In this document: one piece after another, positions 27,189 to 34,767 of the stretch | How positions within the stretch are numbered: the first letter of the stretch is position 1 | Layout: the number at the start of each line of letters is the position of its first letter | DNA from: Propionibacteriales bacterium | Lineage (GTDB): Bacteria; Actinomycetota; Actinomycetes; Propionibacteriales; Nocardioidaceae | Assembly: GCA_009377795.1 (NCBI GenBank) | Contig: WHTJ01000023.1 | Coordinates: forward strand, 1 to 48,435 | DNA length: 48,435 nucleotides | Direction of reading: 5' to 3' | The notes under the pieces: model-generated | What the model saw: only the letters and a program-made list of their open reading frames with translations | Told to the model about the DNA's origin: nothing | The model's database searches: none | Translations under genes and position numbers: made by a program

Positions 27189-28388
27189 ATGGCCGAGGAA
27201 CGCGTCGTCGGTGTGGGTGCCGGAGCCGCCGGTTTCGGTGGCTACGACCGTGGCGGCGGGGAGCCGGGAGGGCTCGCGACGCAGGACATGGTGCTCAACA
27301 TCGGCCCGCAGCATCCGGCCACCCACGGCGTGCTCCGGCTGCGGATCACCCTCGACGGCGAGCGCATCGTCGGCTGCGAGCCGATCGTCGGATACATGCA
27401 CCGCGGCGTGGAGAAGTTGTTCGAGGTGCGCGACTACCGGCAGATCATCGTGCTGGCCAATCGGCACGACTGGCTGTCGGCGTTCTCCTCCGAGCTGGGT
27501 GTGGTCATGGCCGTCGAGCGAATGCTCGGCATGGAGGTACCCGAGCGCGCGGTGTGGGCCCGCACCCTGCTGGCGGAGATGAACCGTGCGCTCAACCACC
27601 TGATGTTCCTCGGCTCCTACCCGATCGAGCTGGGCGCGATCACGCCGATCTTCTACGCGTTCCGCGAGCGGGAGACGTTGCAGCAGGTGATGGAGGAGAT
27701 CTCCGGCGGCCGGATGCACTACATGTTCAACCGGGTCGGCGGGCTGAAGGAGGACCTGCCGGCCGGGTGGCTCGATCGCGCATCCGCCGCGGTGGCCGCC
27801 GTACGCCGCCGGGTCCCGCAGATCGAGGACCTCATCTTCGGCAACGAGATCTTCCTGGCCCGCACCCGCGGGGTCGGCACGATCTCGCCGGAGCTGATCT
27901 CGGCGTACGGCGTGTCCGGGCCGATCGCCCGCGCGTCCGGGGTCGACTTCGACCTCAGGCGGGACGAGCCGTACCTCGCCTATCCGGAGCTGGCCGAGGA
28001 GGGCGTGCTGCGCGTGACGACCGGCGAGGACGGCGACTGCCATTCGCGGTTCGGCATGCTGCTCGAGCAGGTGTCGGTGTCCCTCGACCTGGCCGACGCG
28101 TGCATAGCCCGACTGCGGTCCCTGCCGCAGGGGCCGATCAACCAGCGGCTGCCGAAGATCCTGAAGGCACCGGAGGGCGCGACGTACTGTTGGACGGAGA
28201 ACCCGCTCGGCATCAACGGCTACTACCTGGTGTCCCGTGGGGAGAAGACGCCATGGCGGCTCAAGCTGCGGTCGGCGTCGTTCAACAACATCGCGGTGCT
28301 GCCCGAGGTGCTGCGCGGGTGCGTGGTGGCGGACATGATCGCGATCCTGGGCTCGATGTTCTTCGTGGTCGGCGACATCGACAAGTAA
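27189..28388 (+). CDS. Orphan NADH-quinone oxidoreductase subunit D-like protein (NuoD paralogue)
   Basis: 399-aa member of the complex I 49-kDa / NiFe-hydrogenase large-subunit family. [15 protein letters not shown] (37-51), [12 protein letters not shown] (68-79), [19 protein letters not shown] and [14 protein letters not shown] are all present. His46 matches the quinone-site His, and Arg72 matches human NDUFS2 Arg85, the NDUFAF7 methylation site. At the quinone-binding Tyr108 position it has Trp95 (RHDWLS). No other nuo subunit gene is in the window. Start ATG 27189 fits the family; a CAGGAT box is 6 nt upstream. Function is probably not standard complex I catalysis. Confidence 0.9.
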   Translation: MAEERVVGVGAGAAGFGGYDRGGGEPGGLATQDMVLNIGPQHPATHGVLRLRITLDGERIVGCEPIVGYMHRGVEKLFEVRDYRQIIVLANRHDWLSAFSSELGVVMAVERMLGMEVPERAVWARTLLAEMNRALNHLMFLGSYPIELGAITPIFYAFRERETLQQVMEEISGGRMHYMFNRVGGLKEDLPAGWLDRASAAVAAVRRRVPQIEDLIFGNEIFLARTRGVGTISPELISAYGVSGPIARASGVDFDLRRDEPYLAYPELAEEGVLRVTTGEDGDCHSRFGMLLEQVSVSLDLADACIARLRSLPQGPINQRLPKILKAPEGATYCWTENPLGINGYYLVSRGEKTPWRLKLRSASFNNIAVLPEVLRGCVVADMIAILGSMFFVVGDIDK

Positions 28389-28466
28389 GACCCACTAGGA
28401 GCCGGATATCGCGCTACATTGTGGCTCGCGAACGGACCAAGCATGGAGCCATGAGGTGGCAGTGAC

Positions 28467-29978
28467 ATGGGACGGGCCGCGGAGTGGCGCGAGCGGTGGA
28501 GACATATCGACCCGCTCGCGCCTTTGGTCGGCGTCACAGCTCTGACGGTTTACGCGCTGCACGGGCTCGATGGCCATCTCCCGCGGGATCTGGGCATCTA
28601 CGCGTACGGCGGACAGCAGGTCGCGAACGGGGTTCCGCCCTACGTCGGAATCTTGAATCGCGTCGGCCCGCTCGGACATCTCCTTCCGGGGCTCGGGGTG
28701 GTCGGCGCGCGGGTCGGGGGATTCGACGACATGCGCGGCATCCAGTTGCTCTACCTGATCATCTCGGTCGCGTGTGTATGCCTGGTGTACGTCGTCGGAC
28801 GGGAGCTGTTCGCCTCACGGCTCGCCGGGCTCGCTGCCACCGCCGCGTTCCTGAGCTTCTTCGGCTTCATTCACGTCGCCTCGACCGGCCCGCGCGACAA
28901 GACGCCGATGGTGCTCTTCGTGCTCTGCGTCCTCCTTGCCGTCGTCAGGCAGCGGTGGTTCGTCGCCGGGCTCTTCGTCGGCCTCGCCACGCTCACCTGG
29001 CAGCCGGCTTTCTTCGTCGCCGTGACCGCGGCCGTGGTCGCACCGCTCGCTCTGCGACCGGCCGCTGCACTCATCCGCGCGCTGGTCGCCGTCGTCGCAG
29101 GTGGCCTGGTCACGGTGCTGGTGTGTGTCGCGTACTTCGCCGCGGCCGGTGCCCTGCGTGAGTTTATCGATGCGTTCCTGCTGATCAGTGCCCGATACGC
29201 ACATGCGACTCGCCCAACGTCGGACCCCGAGATCTGGACCCACCTGCACAAGGCATACGGCGACTTCGTGTGGGTGATCGCCGTCGGGCTGGCAGCGATG
29301 CTGATCGTGGCCGGCATGGCGCTGGTTCTGAAGGGCCGCCGACAAGACCCGATGCGAATGTTCATAATTGCGGTGGGTACAGCGTCCGTCGTGGGACTGG
29401 TGTGGAGCTCGCAGGTCCTCAACAACTGGCCCGACGTGTTCGTACTCCTGCCGCTGGCGGCGTTGGGCATCGGCGGGATCGCCAAGGAACTATCGACGCG
29501 AGTCTCCGCCAGGGTGGCGCTGCCGCTCACGCTTGCGTGGGTTGTCGTCGGCGTGGCGGCCGCAGGCCACTACTCGGTGTCCACGCGCGAGGATGGGCTG
29601 GACGATCAGCGTGAGTCGGTGCAGGCCGTGATCGCTGCGCTTCCGCCCGGGGCGTCGATCCTCTCGATAGAGGCACCGCAACCACTCGTGCTCTCGGGCC
29701 GGACGAACCCATCGCGGCACCAGATCTTCGTCGGGCCGTTGGGTCGCTATATCGAAGACACCTGGCCGGGTGGCCTGCGGGGCTACGCCGCCTGGATAGG
29801 ACGCGAGCAGACAACCGTTGTTGCGCTGCAGAGGGGACCCGTTCCCGAATGGCTTACCGAGACACTCCGCACGCAGTATGCCCGGGTAGGAGCGGCGCCG
29901 GGTTGGCAATGGTACCTGCACCGCTCCGTCGCAGAGTCCATCCGGTCGCAACTGCGGAGAGACCTGGCTCCGTACTGA
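28467..29978 (+). CDS. GT-C type membrane glycosyltransferase-like protein (ArnT/PMT superfamily)
   Basis: 503 aa with about ten to eleven hydrophobic segments from residue 20 to 375 and a soluble C-terminal part. An early periplasmic loop reads LPRDLGIYAYGGQQVANGVPPY, matching the acidic-residue and GxPPY motif of polyprenol-phosphate-sugar dependent GT-C enzymes. These move a sugar or mannose from a lipid carrier to a protein or glycan outside the membrane. AGGTGGCAGTGAC precedes the ATG. No neighbouring gene suggests a target; identification rests on topology and the loop motif. It is convergent with the next gene (26-bp gap). Confidence 0.65.
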   Translation: MGRAAEWRERWRHIDPLAPLVGVTALTVYALHGLDGHLPRDLGIYAYGGQQVANGVPPYVGILNRVGPLGHLLPGLGVVGARVGGFDDMRGIQLLYLIISVACVCLVYVVGRELFASRLAGLAATAAFLSFFGFIHVASTGPRDKTPMVLFVLCVLLAVVRQRWFVAGLFVGLATLTWQPAFFVAVTAAVVAPLALRPAAALIRALVAVVAGGLVTVLVCVAYFAAAGALREFIDAFLLISARYAHATRPTSDPEIWTHLHKAYGDFVWVIAVGLAAMLIVAGMALVLKGRRQDPMRMFIIAVGTASVVGLVWSSQVLNNWPDVFVLLPLAALGIGGIAKELSTRVSARVALPLTLAWVVVGVAAAGHYSVSTREDGLDDQRESVQAVIAALPPGASILSIEAPQPLVLSGRTNPSRHQIFVGPLGRYIEDTWPGGLRGYAAWIGREQTTVVALQRGPVPEWLTETLRTQYARVGAAPGWQWYLHRSVAESIRSQLRRDLAPY

Positions 29979-30004
29979 GTGCCGCATTCGGGCGGGATGA
30001 GTCG

Positions 30005-30901
30005 TCAGGCGTGCTTGCGCTGTTCCTTGGGTTCGGACGCGCGCTCGTCCCAGCGCAGCAGGTCCACGACGGTGGGTACGTCGTCCAGGTCGTCGAGTAC
30101 CCCGACCGGCTGGGCGGGCTTCTCGGTCTCGGGCCGGGTCTCGGGCTCGGGCTCGGAACGCTCCGCCGGTTCAGCACGCGCGGCCGGTTCAGTACGCACG
30201 GCCGGCTCAGCACGCGCGGCCGGCTCGGCGGACTCCGTGGTCGCGGTCGCCGGAGGAGCCGGTTCGACCTTGATGCCTCCTGGGCCGGGGGCCCGCAGCT
30301 CGGTCTGGATATCCAGGCCGGCGGCCTCCAGCTCGGCCTGCGCCTCCAGCTCGGCCAGCTGCTCGAAGTCGGGACGCTTCGACGGGTCGCGCCCCCGCTT
30401 CAGCCTGGCCCGAATCGCGCGCAGCTCGGCGTTCGCGGTCTCCAGCTCGGCGATGCGTGCCCTCAGGGCGGACATCTCGTTGGACGCCTTGCCCAGCGCG
30501 ACCTTGTCCTGCTGGTTCTGCTTCTCCGAGACCTTCGCACGCTGTTCGGCGAGCCGGAGGCTCACCGTGAGCCGCCCGATGGTGGAGATATGGCCGTCCA
30601 CCTGCCGCTTCATCGCCTTGGTGAACGAGCGCTGCTCCACGAGGCGCTGCTTCTCGAGCTCGTTGTACGCCTGTGCCTGTGCGGCCCGGTCACGCGCATG
30701 GGCGCGACGGGTCGAGACCAGCTCGTTGTGCACGATGCGCGTGGCGGCCACACCGAGTAACCATGCGCTCACCGCCCCGCCTGCTAACCACGGCACACTC
30801 CGGACGGCCAGAGCCGCGACGACCCCCGCGGCGGCGAGAGCCAGAAGGGAGACCGCGACGGCAACACGGACACTGCGCTGGCGACGACGATTGACGGGCA
30901 C
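30005..30901 (-). CDS. Membrane protein with coiled coil and proline/glutamate-rich tail
   Basis: 298 aa. A basic N-terminus leads into two helices (about 10-30 and 34-55, RSVRVAVAVSLLALAAAGVVAALAV and PWLAGGAVSAWLLGVAATRI), then a long charged helix rich in Ala, Glu, Gln and Arg (RRAHARDRAAQAQAYNELEKQR to IAELETANAELRAIRARL) that looks like a coiled coil. A repetitive AEPA/TEPA linker follows and then VDLLRWDERA. It resembles the actinobacterial DUF6779 family as I recall. TATCGT lies 6 nt upstream of the GTG at 30901, supporting this start over the GTG at 30934. Function unknown. Confidence 0.72.
   Translation of the reverse strand: MPVNRRRQRSVRVAVAVSLLALAAAGVVAALAVRSVPWLAGGAVSAWLLGVAATRIVHNELVSTRRAHARDRAAQAQAYNELEKQRLVEQRSFTKAMKRQVDGHISTIGRLTVSLRLAEQRAKVSEKQNQQDKVALGKASNEMSALRARIAELETANAELRAIRARLKRGRDPSKRPDFEQLAELEAQAELEAAGLDIQTELRAPGPGGIKVEPAPPATATTESAEPAARAEPAVRTEPAARAEPAERSEPEPETRPETEKPAQPVGVLDDLDDVPTVVDLLRWDERASEPKEQRKHA
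30166..30219. repeat. 18-bp tandem repeat inside a coding region
   Basis: Three units of 18 bp (CCGGTTCAGCACGCGCGG and close variants) at 30166, 30184 and 30202, followed by a decaying fourth at 30220. Six codons per unit encode the repeating Ala/Thr-Glu-Pro-Ala-Ala/Val-Arg linker. Copy number may vary between strains. Confidence 0.75.
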
Positions 30902-30958
30902 GGACCCACGATAGGGCAGCCAGGGTGCACTCACCGGCGGACACGCCAGCCGGTCACG

Positions 30959-31789
30959 TCACACCCCCGATCGCACCCGATGCGACCCGGTGTACACGTT
31001 CATCGACGTACCCCGCAGGAAGCCCACCAGCGTCACACCCTCCTCCTCGGCGAGGTCGGCGGCGAGCGACGAGGGCGCCGAAACTGCTGCCATAGCAGGA
31101 ATTCCCGCCATCACGACCTTCTGCACGAGTTCGAATGAAGCCCGCCCTGACACCAACAGAATGTGGTTACGCAGTGGCAATGCGTCATCAAGAATCGCGC
31201 GACCCACCAGCTTGTCGACCGCGTTGTGCCGACCGACGTCTTCGCGAACCCAGCGCAGGTCTCCATCGGCCGAGAACAACCCGGCCCCATGCAGACCTCC
31301 GGTGCGTTCGAACAACCCCTGGGCCGCGCGCAACCGGTCGGGCAACTCGGCGAGCGAACCCGGTTCGAGCACCAGATCCTCGTCCTCCACCCGCCAGGCC
31401 GCCTTGGTGCGCACGGCGTCGAGACTCGTCTTGCCGCACACGCCACATGACGACGTGGTGTAGAAGTTGCGCTCCAGCGACATCTCCGGCACCGGTACGC
31501 CCGGCGCAAGGGTCACATCGAGCACGTTGTACGTGTTCAGGCCCTCCTCGGTCGCACCGGCGCAGTACCTGATCGTGGCGATGTCGTCTCTTCGGGTCAC
31601 CACACCCTCGCTGACCAGGAACCCGGCGGCGAGCTCGAAGTCGTCACCGGGCGTACGCATCGTCACCGCGAGCGCCCGGCCGTCGAGCCGGATCTCGAGG
31701 GGTTCCTCCGTGATCAGATGGTCGATCCACGAGCGGGTACCGCCTTCGGCGACCGTACTGATCCGCCGTCGCGCCGTCAGATGTGCCAT
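30959..31789 (-). CDS. fdhD: Formate dehydrogenase accessory sulfurtransferase FdhD
   Basis: 276-aa protein that passes sulfur from the IscS cysteine desulfurase to the molybdenum cofactor of formate dehydrogenase. The redox CxxC is Cys115-Gly-Val-Cys118 (SSCGVCGKTS), matching the CxxC loop of E. coli FdhD. EEPLEIRLDG, TPGDDFELAAGFL and GLHGAGLFS are also present. GGAGGTCGC precedes the ATG at a normal distance. No formate dehydrogenase gene is in the window, so its client lies elsewhere. Confidence 0.95.
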   Translation of the reverse strand: MAHLTARRRISTVAEGGTRSWIDHLITEEPLEIRLDGRALAVTMRTPGDDFELAAGFLVSEGVVTRRDDIATIRYCAGATEEGLNTYNVLDVTLAPGVPVPEMSLERNFYTTSSCGVCGKTSLDAVRTKAAWRVEDEDLVLEPGSLAELPDRLRAAQGLFERTGGLHGAGLFSADGDLRWVREDVGRHNAVDKLVGRAILDDALPLRNHILLVSGRASFELVQKVVMAGIPAMAAVSAPSSLAADLAEEEGVTLVGFLRGTSMNVYTGSHRVRSGV

Positions 31790-31825
31790 GAGCCCGCGAC
31801 CTCCTCCACGTCGTACCGCGGCTCC

Positions 31826-32320
31826 CTAGGCCGGAGCCCCGTCGGACTGCCCCTCCCTATCCTCGTCCTTCGGAACCCGACACGCACGCTCCAGCAGCAA
31901 CGCCGCCACCACGATCAGCACCGCGGCCAGTGCGGCGAGCGCCGAACGGATCACCCGCTCCTCGGGCAACGGGGCCGGAAGGTCGTCGAGGAACCGCGCG
32001 CCGAACCCCAGATAGGCACCGGCCACGAACGCACCCACCAGGGCCGATGCCTTGCCGAGGACGAGCCGGTTCACGGCCTGATATGGGCGCAGGCGTCCAC
32101 GCTCGCGATGGATCGTCCGCCACGTGCTCCACGCCGTGGCGCCCAGTGCGGCGGCCGTGAAGGCCAGCAGGTAGACCGACGTCCAAGGTACGGACGGCAC
32201 CACGTCGTACACCCTCTCCAGGAGGGAGACGCCGAACCATCCCAGCAGCAGCCCTCCGCCCGCCACGCCGGCGAGTACCGCCAGTGACGTGGGCCGCAGA
32301 CGCTCGCTGTCGTCGGCCAC
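31826..32320 (-). CDS. DUF3180 membrane protein
   Basis: 164 aa with four predicted helices (about 9-30, 43-62, 90-112, 122-146). It lacks a signal for function, but DUF3180 genes regularly follow folK in actinobacteria, as here. The frame is open to 32452, but the upstream part overlaps folK and is not membrane-like; the GTG at 32320 lies 8 bp after the folK stop. Probably co-transcribed with the folate genes, though its role is unknown. Confidence 0.85.
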   Translation of the reverse strand: MADDSERLRPTSLAVLAGVAGGGLLLGWFGVSLLERVYDVVPSVPWTSVYLLAFTAAALGATAWSTWRTIHRERGRLRPYQAVNRLVLGKASALVGAFVAGAYLGFGARFLDDLPAPLPEERVIRSALAALAAVLIVVAALLLERACRVPKDEDREGQSDGAPA

Positions 32321-32328
32321 CGCGTGTC

Positions 32329-32898
32329 CTAGTCGGGGAGCTCGAGCTGGAGATCCTCGCGCAGCCGGATGCCGTCGCGGTCGACCTTGGCCAGCAGGTC
32401 GGCGATCGGGCCGTGCCCCGGGATCTCCCCGTCGGCCTCGATGTCGTACCACGGCTGCAGGACGAAGGCCCGCTCATGAGCGCGCGGATGCGGGAGCTGG
32501 AGGTCCGGGTCGTCGGCGAGCCGGTCGCCGAGCACGATCAGGTCGATGTCGAGCGTACGGGGGGCGCCGGGCTCGCCGCGCTCCCGGTCGAAGGCGTCCT
32601 CGACCGCCAGGCAGCGATCCATCAGGTCGTGCGCCGACAACGTGGTGTCGACGGTGAGTACGGCGTTCAGGAAGTCGTCCGAACCCTCGGGCACGTCGAC
32701 CGGCGTACTCTCGTACACCGGGGAGACCGCGAGCACATCCACGCCGGGCGTGTCGGCGAGGGTGGCCACGGCACCGAGCAGGTTGCTGAATCTCTCCCCC
32801 AGATTGCTGCCCAGGGCCAGTACGCCTCGCCGGATGGGATGCAGCTGACCGGTCAGGGTGTCGGTGTCCACGATGTTCGGGTTGGGCGTCTCGGTCAC
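32329..32898 (-). CDS. folK: 2-amino-4-hydroxy-6-hydroxymethyldihydropteridine pyrophosphokinase
   Basis: 189-aa HPPK of folate synthesis. LALGSNLGERFSNLLGAV is the pterin/ATP motif, VSPVYESTPVDVPEGSDDFLNAV carries the family YETxP pattern, and RTLDIDLIVLGD holds the two metal-binding Asp. LPHPRAHERAFVLQPW completes the site. The GTG at 32898 overlaps the folB stop (GTGA). It pyrophosphorylates the product of FolB for FolP. Confidence 0.96.
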   Translation of the reverse strand: MTETPNPNIVDTDTLTGQLHPIRRGVLALGSNLGERFSNLLGAVATLADTPGVDVLAVSPVYESTPVDVPEGSDDFLNAVLTVDTTLSAHDLMDRCLAVEDAFDRERGEPGAPRTLDIDLIVLGDRLADDPDLQLPHPRAHERAFVLQPWYDIEADGEIPGHGPIADLLAKVDRDGIRLREDLQLELPD

Positions 32899-33281
32899 TG
32901 ACGTCTCCGGTAAATGGTCAGGGTGACGTCCTCGAACGGCACCGCGATCGGGGCTTGCGGCTTGTGCACCGTCAGCTCCACCCACTGCACCAGTGGATGT
33001 GTCAGGCACACATCGGCAAGGCGCTGGGCCAGGGTCTCTATCAAGTCAACCGGTTCGGCCGATAGCGCTTTCTCCAGCTGCTTGGACAACCGACCATAGT
33101 CGACGGTCAGGTCGAGGTCATCAGCACCTGCGGCCGGGCGGGTGTCGATGCCGAGTACGGCGTCCACCACGAACTCCTGGCCGTCACGGCGTTCCGAGGC
33201 CAGGACGCCGTGGTGGGCCTTGGCGCGGATGCCCCGCAGCGCGAGTCGGTCCGATGGCGCATCGCGAATCGAATCAGCCAT
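32895..33281 (-). CDS. folB: Dihydroneopterin aldolase
   Basis: 128-aa T-fold enzyme. Residues LRGIRAKAHHGVLASERRDGQEFVVDA include the His/Glu-rich start of the family (HHGVL..E). DLTVDYGRLSKQLEKAL, DLIETLAQRLAD with the catalytic Glu/substrate region, and VELTVHKPQAPIAVPFEDV with the catalytic Lys follow. A GAGGGAG Shine-Dalgarno precedes the ATG, whose first base overlaps the last of the NTF2 gene's stop (TGATG). Confidence 0.96.
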   Translation of the reverse strand: MADSIRDAPSDRLALRGIRAKAHHGVLASERRDGQEFVVDAVLGIDTRPAAGADDLDLTVDYGRLSKQLEKALSAEPVDLIETLAQRLADVCLTHPLVQWVELTVHKPQAPIAVPFEDVTLTIYRRRQ

Positions 33282-33715
33282 CAAACTCCCTCGTCGGAAC
33301 CCGCCTGCGACATTACCGGTGAGGCGTGGTGGATCCACAACCGCCAGTCGCCCGTTGTGCGGCGAAAGACGTTGGTTGTCACGGCTTTGCCGCCGGAGAA
33401 TCCCTCGATCGGCGTCTGGTCGTCGGCCGCGAGCACGTTCTCGGTGCACCCCACCGCGGCGACCCCCTCGATCACGCCGACGGTGACGTCGGTGAGGAAG
33501 AACTGGATGTAGGCGGTGTTGGCCATGATCACCGCCCAGGAACGTCGTACGGCGGAGACCCCCTCCACCGGCGCCCACCCCGGATGCACGCAGATGGCAT
33601 GGCCGTCCGGAACCCAGAGCCCCATCATCGCCTCGAGGTCACCGGCCTCCCAGGCGGCGTAGAACCCGCGATTCGCCGCCAGGACCTCCTGCTCGACGTC
33701 GGTGTGCTCAGCCAT
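33281..33715 (-). CDS. NTF2-like (SnoaL/DUF4440) protein in the folate operon
   Basis: 144 aa. A helix with AANRGFYAAWEAGDLEAMMGLW, then HAICVHPGWAPVEGVSAVRRSWAVI and a beta-rich C-half form the nuclear transport factor 2 cone fold seen in ketosteroid-isomerase-like and SnoaL-like proteins. It is coupled to folP (8-bp overlap) and folB (1-bp overlap). Such a protein in this operon is common in actinobacteria but I know no function; it may replace a missing folate step, which is only inference. Confidence 0.85.
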   Translation of the reverse strand: MAEHTDVEQEVLAANRGFYAAWEAGDLEAMMGLWVPDGHAICVHPGWAPVEGVSAVRRSWAVIMANTAYIQFFLTDVTVGVIEGVAAVGCTENVLAADDQTPIEGFSGGKAVTTNVFRRTTGDWRLWIHHASPVMSQAGSDEGV

Positions 33716-34583
33716 GGGGCTCGCGGCCCCAACGCGAGACCACCCGCACGGCATCCGCACTGGGTGCCACCTCGTGCACGCGTAAGCACCAGGCGCCGGC
33801 CGCCGCCGCGAGTGCGGAGACGGCGACGCCGCCGGAGTCACGCTCGAGAGCCGGACGCGGCTCGCCGGTCTCGGGGTCGGCGAGCAGCGTTCCCAGGAAG
33901 CGCTTGCGGGACGCCGCGACCAGTACCGGATATCCCCAGTCGACGAAGCGGTCCAGGTGGGCCAGCAGGGCCCAGTTGTGCTCGCCGGTCTTGGCGAACC
34001 CGAGGCCGGGGTCGACGATCAGGCGGTCCGGCTTCACCCCGGCCGCGAGCGCCGCGTCGATCCGTTGTCCCAGCTCGGTGAGTACGTCGGCGACGACGTC
34101 GTCGTACACCGCTCGGTCCTCCATCTGAGTGGAGTGGCCGCGCCAGTGCATGGACACGAACGGGACCTCGGCGCGGGCCGCCACCTCCAGCATCCGCGGG
34201 TCGGCGAGCCCTCCGGAGACGTCGTTGATCAGCCGGGCGCCGGCGTCGAGGGCACGCTCGACCACCTCGGCGCGCATGGTGTCGATCGAGACCGTGGCGC
34301 CGGCCTCGGACAGCCCGCGCACCACGGGCAGCACCCGGCGCAGCTCCTCCTCGACCGGCGGCCTGTCCGCTCCCGGCCGGGTGGACTCGCCGCCGACGTC
34401 GACCAGGTCGGCGCCCTGCTCGAGCAGCAGCGAGCCGTGCTCGAGGGCCGCGGCGGGCTCCAGCCACAGCCCGCCGTCGGAGAACGAGTCGGGCGTGACG
34501 TTGAGGACGCCCATGACGAGCGTGCGCCCCGGAGTGGGCAGTCCGGCGACGTACCGCGGCGGTTCGGCGTACACGGCTCTCAC
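33708..34583 (-). CDS. folP: Dihydropteroate synthase
   Basis: 291-aa TIM barrel joining p-aminobenzoate to hydroxymethyl-dihydropterin pyrophosphate; the target of sulfonamides. MGVLNVTPDSFSDGG is signature 1, VDVGGESTRPGAD signature 2, and SIDTMRAEVV, LINDVSGG, VSMHWRG and LIVDPGLGFAKTGEHN follow the fold. The last Arg-rich strand is VAASRKRFLG. The frame is open to 34928, but the GTG at 34583 starts the family region. It follows a 184-bp gap after the PLP decarboxylase, in which I see only a weak GTTAC-N7-GTAAC palindrome. Confidence 0.96.
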   Translation of the reverse strand: MRAVYAEPPRYVAGLPTPGRTLVMGVLNVTPDSFSDGGLWLEPAAALEHGSLLLEQGADLVDVGGESTRPGADRPPVEEELRRVLPVVRGLSEAGATVSIDTMRAEVVERALDAGARLINDVSGGLADPRMLEVAARAEVPFVSMHWRGHSTQMEDRAVYDDVVADVLTELGQRIDAALAAGVKPDRLIVDPGLGFAKTGEHNWALLAHLDRFVDWGYPVLVAASRKRFLGTLLADPETGEPRPALERDSGGVAVSALAAAAGAWCLRVHEVAPSADAVRVVSRWGREPHG

Positions 34584-34767
34584 GTTATCCGCCCACCCCC
34601 GCCGCCGGACACTCGTCTCGCTTCGATCGGGACCCGTCGGTGTTGGCTGGCGCAACTCTGTACGCGCTACGTCGGCTGTTCCGTTGTTACACGCGACGTA
34701 ACGGCTACAGAGCATCTGCAGAGCCAAACCCGCACCCAAAGCCCGGCCCCGAGAACAGACAGGGGCA

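Noticed and set aside
34584-34767. tRNA or small RNA in the folP upstream gap
   Set aside because: No cloverleaf or strong stem apart from a 5-bp GTTAC/GTAAC pair.
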